From Magnetospirillum sp. XM-1 (GTDB lineage Bacteria; Pseudomonadota; Alphaproteobacteria; Rhodospirillales; Magnetospirillaceae): DNA of 64,000 nt. Location of the stretch: assembly GCF_001511835.1 (NCBI RefSeq), contig NZ_LN997848.1, positions 2,446,001 to 2,510,000 on the forward strand, written 5' to 3'. A program made the translations under genes and the position numbers. Positions 7,650 through 15,325 of the stretch are shown in pieces. Numbering within the stretch: the stretch's first letter is position 1; each line of letters starts with the position of its first letter. The notes beneath the pieces were generated by a model. The model did not search any database. It saw only the letters and a list, made by a program, of their open reading frames with translations, and was not told where the DNA came from.

Positions 7650-9326
7650 TCAGCCTTCCCAGCCGTAATCGGCGCGCGCCGCCTGGGCCGAGATGATGCC
7701 GTCTCTGACCTCGCGGGCCAGCAGGGCGCGGTCACGCTTCGATGCCGGGCCATAGCCGCCGCCGCCGCCCGCCAGCTGGCGGTAGGTGGTGCCCTTGGGC
7801 ACGCCGGTGATCAGGTCCTTGTTGCGCGGCACCACGCGGGTGCCGTCGGGATAGGTCAGCTCGATCAGGTTGAGCGTGCTGTCGCCGCCGCCGAACAGGC
7901 CGAAGGCCGGTTCGAAATCGCCGTCGCCGAAGGTCACCAGCTGGGTGTCGTCCGAGCCGATGGTGAACACCGTCTCGACCCCCAAGCCGCCCCGCCACTG
8001 GCCGGGACCGGCCGAGTCGGCCCAGTATTCGTGCTTGAGCAGCAGATGCGGCGTGGTCTGCTCGAACATCTCGTAATCCTGGTCGAGCAGGCCGCCCGAG
8101 GCGTCGATCATGCCGATATGGTCATAGCCGTCGGTGCCGTTCATGGCGCCCGAGCCGCCCTTCAGGCCCATGAAGCCGATATCCACGTATTTCTCGCCCT
8201 TTTCCGGGTCGATGCCGGTGGTGAGCGAGCACAGCAGGTTGTTCCAGCCGGCGGTGACCCGGTCGGGGATCACCGGGGCCAGCGCCCGGATGATGGCGTC
8301 GGCGTTGGGCGGGCACAGGTGGTTTCCGAAGGTGGTGGCCTTGGGATAGCTGGCGTTGAGGATGGTGCCCTCGGGGATGATGATCTCGATGGGCTGGATC
8401 ATGCCCTCGTTGTGGGGGATGTCGGGGTTGACCATCTGCAGCAGGGTCAGCACCGTGGCCGAGGCCGACGAGGTGAAGGTGCCGTTGACGAAACCGTCGG
8501 TCTGCGGGTCGGTGCGGGTGTAGTCGAAGCGCACCTTGCGGTCCTCGACGGTGATGTCGACCCGGATGGTGAACTCGCTGCCCACGTGGTGGCCGTCGTA
8601 ATAGACCATGCCCTCGCCGGAATAACGGCCGTTGGGGATCTTGGCGATCTCGGCCTCCATCATCCGGCGTGTGGCGTCGAACAGGGCCGTCTTGTGGGCC
8701 TTGAAGCTTTCCAGCCCGTACTTGGAGAGCAGTTCCAGGAAACGCCGCTCGCCCACGGTGCAGGCGCCCATCTGGGCGCGCATGTCGTGCTGGACGATGT
8801 CGAGGCGGATATTGGCGAAGATCAGGTCCCAGACGTCCTTGCGGAACACGCCCCGGTCATAGATCTTCACCGGCGGAATGCGCAGCGCCTCCTGCCACAC
8901 TTCCTTGGCGTTGGGGTTGTAGCCGCCGGGCACGTTGCCGCCGATATCGGCCTGATGGCCCTTCACCGCGGTCCAGCCCACCAGGGTGTCGCCCTGGAAG
9001 ATGGGCTTATAGACGGCGACGTCGTTGTTCTGGTTGCCCATGGAGAAGACGTCGTTGTGGAAGATGACGTCGCCCGGGTGAATGTCGCCCTCGAAGTATT
9101 TCAGGATGTACTTGCAGACCGGCGCCAGCGAGAAGGCCAGGATGGGCAGATTCTCGGTCTGCTCCAGCATGTTGCCCTCGGCGTCGTACAGCCCGGTGAC
9201 GAAGTCCTTGGCCTCGCACAGGATGGGCGAGCGGGTGGTCTTCTGCACCGAGATGCTCATCTCGTCGGTGATGGACTTGAAGGTGCGGGCGTAAACCGAC
9301 AGCAGGATGGGATCGATGGCGGTCAT
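7650..9326 (-). CDS. HyuB-type subunit (hydantoinase B/oxoprolinase/ketone carboxylase family)
   Basis: This 558-aa protein belongs to the hydantoinase B family, the partner of HyuA in ATP-dependent enzymes that open cyclic amides (oxoprolinase, N-methylhydantoinase, caprolactamase) or carboxylate ketones (acetone and acetophenone carboxylases). Recognisable stretches are SPILCEAKDFVTGLYD, PGDVIFHNDVFSMGNQNND, AVKGHQADIGG and the C-terminal glycine-rich LAGGGGGYGPASKR. The length is typical for bacterial HyuB. It is encoded 5 bp downstream of hyuA. The sequence alone does not separate lactamase from carboxylase. No small zinc-protein subunit like acetone carboxylase gamma or Apc2 is encoded nearby, which slightly favours the two-subunit hydrolase type. 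Confidence 0.87.
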   Translation of the reverse strand: MTAIDPILLSVYARTFKSITDEMSISVQKTTRSPILCEAKDFVTGLYDAEGNMLEQTENLPILAFSLAPVCKYILKYFEGDIHPGDVIFHNDVFSMGNQNNDVAVYKPIFQGDTLVGWTAVKGHQADIGGNVPGGYNPNAKEVWQEALRIPPVKIYDRGVFRKDVWDLIFANIRLDIVQHDMRAQMGACTVGERRFLELLSKYGLESFKAHKTALFDATRRMMEAEIAKIPNGRYSGEGMVYYDGHHVGSEFTIRVDITVEDRKVRFDYTRTDPQTDGFVNGTFTSSASATVLTLLQMVNPDIPHNEGMIQPIEIIIPEGTILNASYPKATTFGNHLCPPNADAIIRALAPVIPDRVTAGWNNLLCSLTTGIDPEKGEKYVDIGFMGLKGGSGAMNGTDGYDHIGMIDASGGLLDQDYEMFEQTTPHLLLKHEYWADSAGPGQWRGGLGVETVFTIGSDDTQLVTFGDGDFEPAFGLFGGGDSTLNLIELTYPDGTRVVPRNKDLITGVPKGTTYRQLAGGGGGYGPASKRDRALLAREVRDGIISAQAARADYGWEG

Positions 9327-9331
9327 GGCGT

Positions 9332-11443
9332 TCAGGCCCCCTTCAGGATGTTGGCCACCAGGTCTTCGCGGCCCTTGCGGTACAGCGCGAACGAACCGGT
9401 GCGGTCGCAGACCCCGTCGAACGAGGCCGAGACGAAGATGGCGGTGGTGATTTCCTCGATCATCGCCGGGCCGGCGACCCGGTTGCCGTGCTTGAGCTTG
9501 TGGCCGTCATAGACGGGGACGGAGCGGAAGGCCTTGTCCTCGGGGACGTAGACCATGCGCTCGCCCTTGATGGCCGCCGAGCCGTCGGGGCCGGCATAGG
9601 GCTCGCTCCGCCCGGCGGGCTTGTCGGTGACGCCCGAGGCCTGGACGCGGACGTTGATGATCTCGGCCGGGACCTTCTGCTCTTCCAGCGAATAGCCGTA
9701 GAGGCGGTTGTGCTCGGCATGGAACAGCCGGGTGACGGCTGCGGTGTCGCCCGCCTCGACGGCGGCCATGGGCACCTCGAACGACACCTCGTGGTATTGC
9801 TTGAGGTAGCGGCAGTCCAGCTTGACGGCGATGCTGCGGCGATCGGCGGCGATCCGCTCGGAATTCAGCAACTCGTCGCCCTCCTTGGCCATCTCGGCGA
9901 TCACCGCCTTCAGCCGCGACCAGTCCAGTCCGTCCAGGCGCGAGACGAAAGTGCGCACGAAGTCGTGCTTGATGTCGCCCATCAGCATGCCGTAGGCGCA
10001 CAGCACCGAGGATTCGCGCGGCACGATCTGGAAGGGCATCTCCAGCTCGTCGGCGATCAGGCAGGAATGGATGGGCCCGGCGCCGCCGGCCACGATCATG
10101 GGGAACTCGCGCGGGTCGAAGCCGCGCTTGATGGTCACCTCGCGCACGCCCTGGGCCATGTTGTTGCAGATGATGCGGTACATGCCCGCCGCCGCCTCGA
10201 CCACGGAGAGGCCCAGCGGCTTGGCCACGTGCTCGGCGATGGCCTGCTCGGCGGCGGCCAGGTCCAGGCTCATGCGGCCGCCGGCGAAGAAGCCGGGATT
10301 GAGGTAGCCCAGCACCAGGTTGGCGTCAGTGGAGGTGGGACGGGTGCCGCCCTTGCCGTAGCAGGCCGGGCCGGGATCGGCGCCCGCCGATTGCGGCCCC
10401 ATGCGCAGCATGCCGCCCTCGTCGATCCAGCCGATGGAGCCGCCGCCGGCGCCGATGGTGTGGATGCCCAGCATGGGCAGCGCGATGCGGTGGCGCGCGA
10501 TCTCGCCGTCATTGACCATGACGGGGGCGTCGACCGCCATGGAGGCCTCGAAGCTGGTGCCGCCCATGTCGGTGGTGATGCAGCGGTTCTGGCCGTGGAC
10601 GTTGGCGTAGGCGAGGCCCGCGCCGGGGCCGCCCGCAGGTCCCGACAGCAGGGTGAGCGCCGACTTCTCACGCGCCACCTCGGGCGCCATGACGCCGCCG
10701 TTGGACTGGGTGATCAGCAGCAGCCCGTCGAAGCCGATGCCCTTCAGTCGTCCGGTTAACTGGTCGAGATAATGGCTGAGCTTGGGCCCCACATAGGAAT
10801 TCAGCGCCGTGGTGCTGATGCGGTCGTAGAAGCGGATGGAGGGAAGCAGGTCGGTGGACACGGTGAGATAGGCGCCGGGCAGGTGCTTGCGCACCAGTTC
10901 GGCCGCCTTGCGCTCGTGCTCGGGGTTGGCGAAGGCGTTCATGAAGCAGATGGCCACCGCCTCGACCTTCTCGGCCTTGAACAGGGCGATGGACGCCTCG
11001 ATGTCGGCGAGCGACAGCGGCTCGATCTCGCGGCCCATGCGGTCCATGCGTCCGCCGACGCCCACGCGCAGATAGCGCTCCACCAGGGGCGGCACGTTGG
11101 TGTAGCGGTTGTTGTACTGCTCCTCGCGGATGCCGCGCCGCATTTCCAGCGCGTCGCGCACGCCCTGGGTGGTGATCAGTCCGCACTTGGCCCCGGTATG
11201 GGTCAGCGTGGCGTTGGTGGTCACCGTGGTGCCGTGGACGATGGTGTCGATGGTCTTGACGAAACCGGCGAAGTCCATGGCCGGCTTGCGGCTGGCGGCG
11301 ATCTCCTCCAGCCCCTGGATCACCGCGATGGACGGGTCGTGCGGGGTGGACAGGACCTTGTGGATCCTGGGCTCGCACCCGGCCTCGGCGACGAAGAAGT
11401 CGGTGAAGGTGCCGCCGACGTCGATACCGATCTTTGTGCTCAT
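9332..11443 (-). CDS. HyuA-type ATP-dependent subunit (hydantoinase A/oxoprolinase/ketone carboxylase family)
   Basis: ATP-binding partner (703 aa) of the adjacent HyuB. It has the duplicated actin-like fold: an N-terminal phosphate-1 loop IGIDVGGTFTDFFV (residues 5-18), VHGTTVTTNATL, and a second loop CITTDMGGTSFEASM near residue 290, then GGGSIGWID and a C-terminal beta domain. Such proteins phosphorylate a carbonyl or enolate oxygen so that HyuB can hydrolyse or carboxylate it. In this operon, placed between an acyl-CoA ligase and an acyl-CoA dehydrogenase, it could open a lactam or lactone made by the Mo-hydroxylase, or carboxylate a ketone before activation to CoA. The family is certain; the reaction is open. 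Confidence 0.88.
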   Translation of the reverse strand: MSTKIGIDVGGTFTDFFVAEAGCEPRIHKVLSTPHDPSIAVIQGLEEIAASRKPAMDFAGFVKTIDTIVHGTTVTTNATLTHTGAKCGLITTQGVRDALEMRRGIREEQYNNRYTNVPPLVERYLRVGVGGRMDRMGREIEPLSLADIEASIALFKAEKVEAVAICFMNAFANPEHERKAAELVRKHLPGAYLTVSTDLLPSIRFYDRISTTALNSYVGPKLSHYLDQLTGRLKGIGFDGLLLITQSNGGVMAPEVAREKSALTLLSGPAGGPGAGLAYANVHGQNRCITTDMGGTSFEASMAVDAPVMVNDGEIARHRIALPMLGIHTIGAGGGSIGWIDEGGMLRMGPQSAGADPGPACYGKGGTRPTSTDANLVLGYLNPGFFAGGRMSLDLAAAEQAIAEHVAKPLGLSVVEAAAGMYRIICNNMAQGVREVTIKRGFDPREFPMIVAGGAGPIHSCLIADELEMPFQIVPRESSVLCAYGMLMGDIKHDFVRTFVSRLDGLDWSRLKAVIAEMAKEGDELLNSERIAADRRSIAVKLDCRYLKQYHEVSFEVPMAAVEAGDTAAVTRLFHAEHNRLYGYSLEEQKVPAEIINVRVQASGVTDKPAGRSEPYAGPDGSAAIKGERMVYVPEDKAFRSVPVYDGHKLKHGNRVAGPAMIEEITTAIFVSASFDGVCDRTGSFALYRKGREDLVANILKGA

Positions 11444-11461
11444 GGGGACGGGTCTCCGGGC

Positions 11462-12994
11462 TTAAGAGGAGGAGGATTGCGGCGCCTGGCGCGCCAGCTT
11501 GCGGATGTCGGCCTTGATCAGCTTGCCGATGCTGGTGCGCGGCAATTGCTCGGCGAAGATCACGGCGCGCGGGTGCTTGTAGCGGGCCACCTTGTCCTTG
11601 AAGAGGGCCAGCACCCCCTCCTCGGTCAGGCGGGCGCCGGGGCGGGGCACCACCACCGCCACCGGGATCTCGCCCCAGCGGTCGTCGGGGCGGCCGACCA
11701 CGGCGGCTTCCTCGATGTCGGGGCACTCGCCCAGGATGGCTTCCAGGGCGGCGGGGAAGATGTTCTCGCCGCCCGAGATGATCATTTCCTTCTTGCGGTC
11801 GTCGATGACCAGATAGCCGTCGGCGTCCAGATGGCCGATGTCGCCGGTGGCGAACCAGCCGTCTTTCAGCGCCGCCCGGGTGGCGGCCTCGTCGCGCCAG
11901 TAGCCGGTCATGATGTTGCGGCCCTTGATCAGCACCTCGCCCGACTGGCCGGCGGGCACGTCGTTGCCCTCGCCGTCCACCAGGCGCATCTCGCAATGGA
12001 CGGCGCAATGGCCGGCGACGCCCACCCTGGCGCTGTCGGCCACCCGCTGGAACACCGCCACGGGGCCGGTCTCGGTGGAGCCGAAGATCTGGATCACCGG
12101 AATGCCGCGCGCCTGGATGGTGCGCACCAGCCCGGCGGGAATGATGGTCGAGCCGGTGGTGATGCAGCGCAAGGCCGACAGGTCGGCCCCCGCCCAGCCC
12201 GGTTCGCTCAGCAGCAGGTCCAACTGGGTGGGGACCAGCACCGCCAGGGTGATGCGCTCGCCCACCAGGGTGTTCAAGGTGGTGGCGGCGTCGAAGCGGC
12301 GGTGCAGGGTGACGGTGGCGCCCGCATGCAGCGCCGGCATGGTCTGGATGTTCAGTCCGCCCACATGGAAGATGGGCAGCGTGGTCAGCACCCGGTCCTG
12401 GCTGGTCAGGTCGTGCATCTGGGTGCTGTTGACGGCGTTCCACAGCATGCCGTCCTGGGTATGGATGGCGCCCTTGGGCAGGCCGGTGGTGCCCGAGGTG
12501 TAGCACAGCAGCAGCGGGTCCTCGGCGCGGCCCTCGCCGCCGCCCAGCAGCGGCGCGGCCTCGACCATGGAATCCCAGTCCAGCCAGCCGGCGCGCGGGC
12601 CGCCGGTGCAGGCCAGGCGGGGGCCGGTGACCACCACCTTCTTGGCAGCGATGGCGTCGGCGAACTCCGGCTCGACCACCAGCAGCGAGGGCTCGGAATC
12701 GGCCATCAGCGCCAGATGCTCTACGGGAGTGAGCCGCCAGTTCAGCGGCGTGAAGATGGCGCCGATGCGCGCGCAGGCGAACAGCAGGGCGATGCTCTCG
12801 GCGTTGTTGAGGCCCAGCCACGCCACCCGCTCGCCCTTGCGGATGCCGAGCGTGCCGGACAGGGCGCCGCTGATGCGGGCGATGTGGCGGGCGAGGCCGC
12901 CATAGCTGATCTCGGCGCCCTCGTAGCGGATGGCCGGCTTGTCGGCGGCAAATCCGGCCCAGCGTTCGATCCAGTCGGAGAGGTTCATGGTCAT
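11462..12994 (-). CDS. AMP-forming acyl-CoA ligase
   Basis: Member of the ANL superfamily (510 aa) that activates a carboxylic acid to its CoA thioester through an acyl-AMP. Core motifs are all present: LLCYTSGTTGLPKGAIHT (P-loop, residues about 165-180), IFGSTETGPV, WFATGDIGHLDADGYL, DDRKKEMIISGGENIFP, and the C-terminal RTSIGKLIKADIRK, whose Lys (GK) drives adenylation. A GGAG box lies 7 nt before ATG 12994. The N-terminal domain resembles medium-chain and aryl-CoA ligases, but I cannot read the acid from sequence. It is probably the entry step of the pathway, or the step that follows HyuAB. Confidence 0.92.
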   Translation of the reverse strand: MTMNLSDWIERWAGFAADKPAIRYEGAEISYGGLARHIARISGALSGTLGIRKGERVAWLGLNNAESIALLFACARIGAIFTPLNWRLTPVEHLALMADSEPSLLVVEPEFADAIAAKKVVVTGPRLACTGGPRAGWLDWDSMVEAAPLLGGGEGRAEDPLLLCYTSGTTGLPKGAIHTQDGMLWNAVNSTQMHDLTSQDRVLTTLPIFHVGGLNIQTMPALHAGATVTLHRRFDAATTLNTLVGERITLAVLVPTQLDLLLSEPGWAGADLSALRCITTGSTIIPAGLVRTIQARGIPVIQIFGSTETGPVAVFQRVADSARVGVAGHCAVHCEMRLVDGEGNDVPAGQSGEVLIKGRNIMTGYWRDEAATRAALKDGWFATGDIGHLDADGYLVIDDRKKEMIISGGENIFPAALEAILGECPDIEEAAVVGRPDDRWGEIPVAVVVPRPGARLTEEGVLALFKDKVARYKHPRAVIFAEQLPRTSIGKLIKADIRKLARQAPQSSSS

Positions 12995-13009
12995 GCTTCT
13001 CCGTTGCGC

Positions 13010-14221
13010 TCAGACCGGGCGTTCATCGACCAGGATCACCACCGCCATGGCGGTGTCGCCGGCGGCGCAGCCGGAGAACAGGCCGTAGCCGCCGCCCCGG
13101 ATCACCAGTTCCTCGATCAGCTCGATCACGCTCCTTGTGCCCATGGGCGCCTGGGGATGGCCCCAGACCAGGGACGAGCCGTAATTGTTGATCTCGGCCA
13201 GCTTGGCCCCGGTCTCCTCGGCGAAGACGATGTCGTTGACCGTGAAGGGATTGTGCAGCTTCACCGCCTTGACCTTGTCCATGCCGATGCCGGCCTGCTC
13301 CAGGGCGCGCTTGGCGGCCGGTACAGTGGCGCGGGGCATGAAGGCGGGCTCGACCCTTTCCAAGCCGAAGCCCATCAGCCGCACCCGGATCAGCGGGTCG
13401 CGGGACAGTTCGCGGGCCTTGCCCGGCGTGGCGACGATCAGGCAGGCGTTGCCGTCGGCGGGATGGGTCTGGGCGCCGAAGGTCACGCTGCCGCCCTCCA
13501 TCACCGGCTTCAAGGCGGCCAGTCCCTCGGGCGTCGATCGGCTGACGCCCTCGTCGGCGGCCATTTCCCCGGCGGTCTTCTTGAAATTGGGGCTGGGGAC
13601 CGAGAAAGGCAGGGTCATGAAGCGCTTGAGGAAGGCGCGATCGTCGGCCAGGGCAGCGGCATACTGCTCCTCGCGGCGCAGCACCACCTCGTGCTGGCGC
13701 TCCGTGCCGATCTTGTAGCGGGCGGCGACGTTCTCGGCGGTGGCCAGCATGGACTTGGCGGTGAACGGATCGTAGGAAAAGTTCTGCATCACCCAGTCCT
13801 CGGCGCTGCCGGTGCCGCCGGCTCCGCCGGGATCGGGGTAATAGAGATGCGGTCCGTTGGAGGTGCGGTCGCAGGTGGCCGACAGCGCCATTGTGGCCAG
13901 CCCGGCCTGAATCTCGGTGGCCGCCGTCAGCAGGCAGCGCACGCCGGTGGCGCAGGCCTGCGAGATGCTGGGGCCGCCCGCCTGGGCCGCGCCGATCATG
14001 CCCATCAGCCAGGGCGCGCCGTAGAAGCAGTGCTTTTGCGGCACTGAGGTGCCCAGCACGCCGAAATCGAACGCCCCGGCCGGGATGTCGCGCCGGGCCA
14101 GCTCGGCCTTGGCCACATGGGCGGCGAATTCCATGGAGTGAAGCCGCGCCAGGCTGCCCATCCATCGGGCGAAGGGCGTCGACCAGTAGCAGCCATAGGG
14201 AATCTCGGCGAGATAGGCCAT
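13010..14221 (-). CDS. thiolase-like acyltransferase with altered active-site motifs
   Basis: This 403-aa protein has the thiolase fold of the SCP-x/lipid-transfer branch. The nucleophile is Cys90 in SISQACATGV. The usual NEAF loop reads HNPF, the GGHPxGxTG loop reads WGHPQAPMG (His kept), and the second catalytic Cys lies in FSGCAAGDT rather than CxGxG. In SCP-x thiolases of steroid and branched-acid pathways such changes accompany bulky 3-oxoacyl-CoA substrates, sometimes with a DUF35 partner; none is encoded nearby. The likely role is the thiolytic release step at the end of the beta-oxidation part of this operon. It could also be a non-thiolytic condensing homologue. Confidence 0.85.
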   Translation of the reverse strand: MAYLAEIPYGCYWSTPFARWMGSLARLHSMEFAAHVAKAELARRDIPAGAFDFGVLGTSVPQKHCFYGAPWLMGMIGAAQAGGPSISQACATGVRCLLTAATEIQAGLATMALSATCDRTSNGPHLYYPDPGGAGGTGSAEDWVMQNFSYDPFTAKSMLATAENVAARYKIGTERQHEVVLRREEQYAAALADDRAFLKRFMTLPFSVPSPNFKKTAGEMAADEGVSRSTPEGLAALKPVMEGGSVTFGAQTHPADGNACLIVATPGKARELSRDPLIRVRLMGFGLERVEPAFMPRATVPAAKRALEQAGIGMDKVKAVKLHNPFTVNDIVFAEETGAKLAEINNYGSSLVWGHPQAPMGTRSVIELIEELVIRGGGYGLFSGCAAGDTAMAVVILVDERPV

Positions 14222-14232
14222 GGGACGCGCTC

Positions 14233-14652
14233 CTAGGCGGGCAGGGCGATGCGGGCCGAGCCGGCCAGGGTCTGCTTGCCGTCCTGGTTGACGGCGGCCA
14301 GCTCGAGATCGACCACGTTTTCGCCGTTCTCCTCGGACTTGGCGGTGACCACGCCCTGGCAGGTGATGGTGTCGCCGGGGAAGGCCATGGCGGTGAAGCG
14401 GGCCGAGAACGAGCGGATGGCCGATTGCGGCACCCAGCCGGTCAGCACCTGGCCCAGGAAGGCCATGGACAGCATGCCGTGGGCGATGACGCCGGGCAGC
14501 CCACCCGAGCGGGCCTGCTCGTCGTCCAGGTGGATGGGGTTGTGGTCGCCGGACGCCCCGGCGAACAGGGCCAGCTGGGTCCGGTCGATGGCCGGCTTGG
14601 CCAGGTCGGGAATGCGGTCTCCCACCTTGACCTCGGCGAAACGGATGGTCAT
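14233..14652 (-). CDS. MaoC-type enoyl-CoA hydratase, catalytic subunit
   Basis: Hot-dog fold protein (139 aa) carrying the hydratase-2 signature: GDHNPIHLDDEQAR contains the catalytic Asp and His, followed by GLPGVIAHGMLSMAFLG. Such enzymes add water to 2-enoyl-CoA to give (R)-3-hydroxyacyl-CoA. The upstream neighbour is a second hot-dog protein without the catalytic His, so the two probably form an active/inactive heterodimer, as known for mycobacterial HadAB and ChsH1-ChsH2. The gap between the two genes is 9 bp. In this pathway it would hydrate the product of the acyl-CoA dehydrogenase. Confidence 0.88.
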   Translation of the reverse strand: MTIRFAEVKVGDRIPDLAKPAIDRTQLALFAGASGDHNPIHLDDEQARSGGLPGVIAHGMLSMAFLGQVLTGWVPQSAIRSFSARFTAMAFPGDTITCQGVVTAKSEENGENVVDLELAAVNQDGKQTLAGSARIALPA

Positions 14653-14661
14653 GTCTGCCTC

Positions 14662-15105
14662 CTACCCCTGACGGACGATTATTACGGTCCGTAAATTCGC
14701 CACCGGCCGGGTGTGCTGATTTTTCAGCAGCGTTTCGGTGACGATGAAGCGCATGGCGCCGCCCTTCTTCTCGAAGGTCTCGACCACCCTTTGCACGCCG
14801 GTGATGGTGTCGCCGGCGCAGATGGGCTCGATGTAGTCGAAGATCTGCTCGCCATGCATGGAGCGGGTCTTGTCCACGCCCAGGTCTTCCAGCACCTTGA
14901 AGGGCTGCTCGGCGTCCATGGCGATGGAGAAGGCGAAGGTGGGAGGCGCCGGAAGCGAGGTGTAGCCTGCCTTTCGCGCCGCGCTCTCGTCGGTGTAGAC
15001 GGGGTTGGATTCACCGATGGCCTTGGCGAAAAGCCGCAACCGGCCCTTCTCCACATCCACGGTGAACGGGGCATAGACTTTGCCTACAAGCTCTTCGGCT
15101 TTCAC
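14662..15105 (-). CDS. MaoC-like dehydratase, HadA-type non-catalytic subunit
   Basis: First gene of the operon, 147 aa. It resembles the FAS1-type dehydratase N-terminal family: RLRLFAKAIGESNPVYTDES, then [13 protein letters not shown]. The hydratase Asp and His are replaced (GESNPVY against GDHNPIH in the next gene), so it is expected to be the substrate-binding, non-catalytic half of a heterodimer. I start at GTG 15105 (VKAEELVGKV) because GGGAGGA precedes it by 6-7 nt; a longer frame beginning MINRRN has no plausible ribosome site and no homologous look. A TTACGG-type inverted repeat sits within its last codons. Confidence 0.82.
   Translation of the reverse strand: MKAEELVGKVYAPFTVDVEKGRLRLFAKAIGESNPVYTDESAARKAGYTSLPAPPTFAFSIAMDAEQPFKVLEDLGVDKTRSMHGEQIFDYIEPICAGDTITGVQRVVETFEKKGGAMRFIVTETLLKNQHTRPVANLRTVIIVRQG
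14682..14694. promoter_or_regulatory. TTACGG inverted repeat inside the 3' end of the first gene
   Basis: The sequence TTACGGTCCGTAA is a perfect 13-bp inverted repeat with a one-base centre. It uses the same TTACGG half-site as the two repeats upstream of the operon. It lies about 30 bp before the second MaoC gene. Half-site spacing is one base shorter than in the intergenic pair, so binding by the same TetR dimer is doubtful. Confidence 0.35.
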
Positions 15106-15164
15106 GGCGGTTCCTCCCTCTCGTTGGGCCCGGCCGCCACGGATGTTCCTCCGATTGATCATTG

Positions 15165-15180
15165 CCGGACTTGGGTCCGG
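15165..15180. repeat. CCGGAC/GTCCGG hairpin in operon leader
   Basis: A perfect 6-bp inverted repeat with a 4-base loop (CCGGAC, TTGG, GTCCGG), 60 bp upstream of the first start codon of the operon. It could be a leader hairpin or a weaker protein site. It has no T-tract, so it is not an intrinsic terminator. Confidence 0.35.
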
Positions 15181-15215
15181 TCAACGTGCTGCCGTTGTTT
15201 GAACGCTAAAATAAT

Positions 15216-15231
15216 TTTACGGACCCGTAAA
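15216..15231. promoter_or_regulatory. putative TetR operator 1
   Basis: TTTACGGACCCGTAAA: perfect 7-bp arms (TTTACGG/CCGTAAA) around a 2-bp centre, typical in size for a TetR-family dimer site. Its centre is 23 bp, about two helical turns, from that of operator 2, so two dimers could bind the same face of the DNA. The assignment to the neighbouring tetR product is inference from position. Confidence 0.6.
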
Positions 15232-15235
15232 CAGC

Positions 15236-15257
15236 TTTTTTACGGTGGCGTAAAAAA
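15236..15257. promoter_or_regulatory. putative TetR operator 2
   Basis: A 22-bp inverted repeat with 9-bp arms: six T then ACG on the left, CGT then six A on the right, around GTGG. Its core TTTACGGTGGCGTAAA matches operator 1 at all arm positions but one. It lies about 68 bp before the tetR start and could repress both directions. Confidence 0.6.
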
Positions 15258-15325
15258 TTCCATTGTGCGTTGCGATGCTTCCGGCTAGGGTCTGACTTAG
15301 GGCAATACGTTAGGAATGGGCCGGG

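Larger units (their letters stand above)
15106..15325. promoter_or_regulatory. divergent promoter region between catabolic operon and tetR
   Basis: This 220-bp gap separates the leftward operon from the rightward tetR gene. It is AT-rich around 15,201-15,260, unlike its surroundings, and contains two TTTACGG-type inverted repeats plus a CCGGAC-TTGG-GTCCGG hairpin (15,165-15,180) on the operon side. No convincing sigma-70 boxes can be assigned. The AT-rich stretch between the repeats and 15,200 is the natural place for the operon promoter. Confidence 0.6.
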
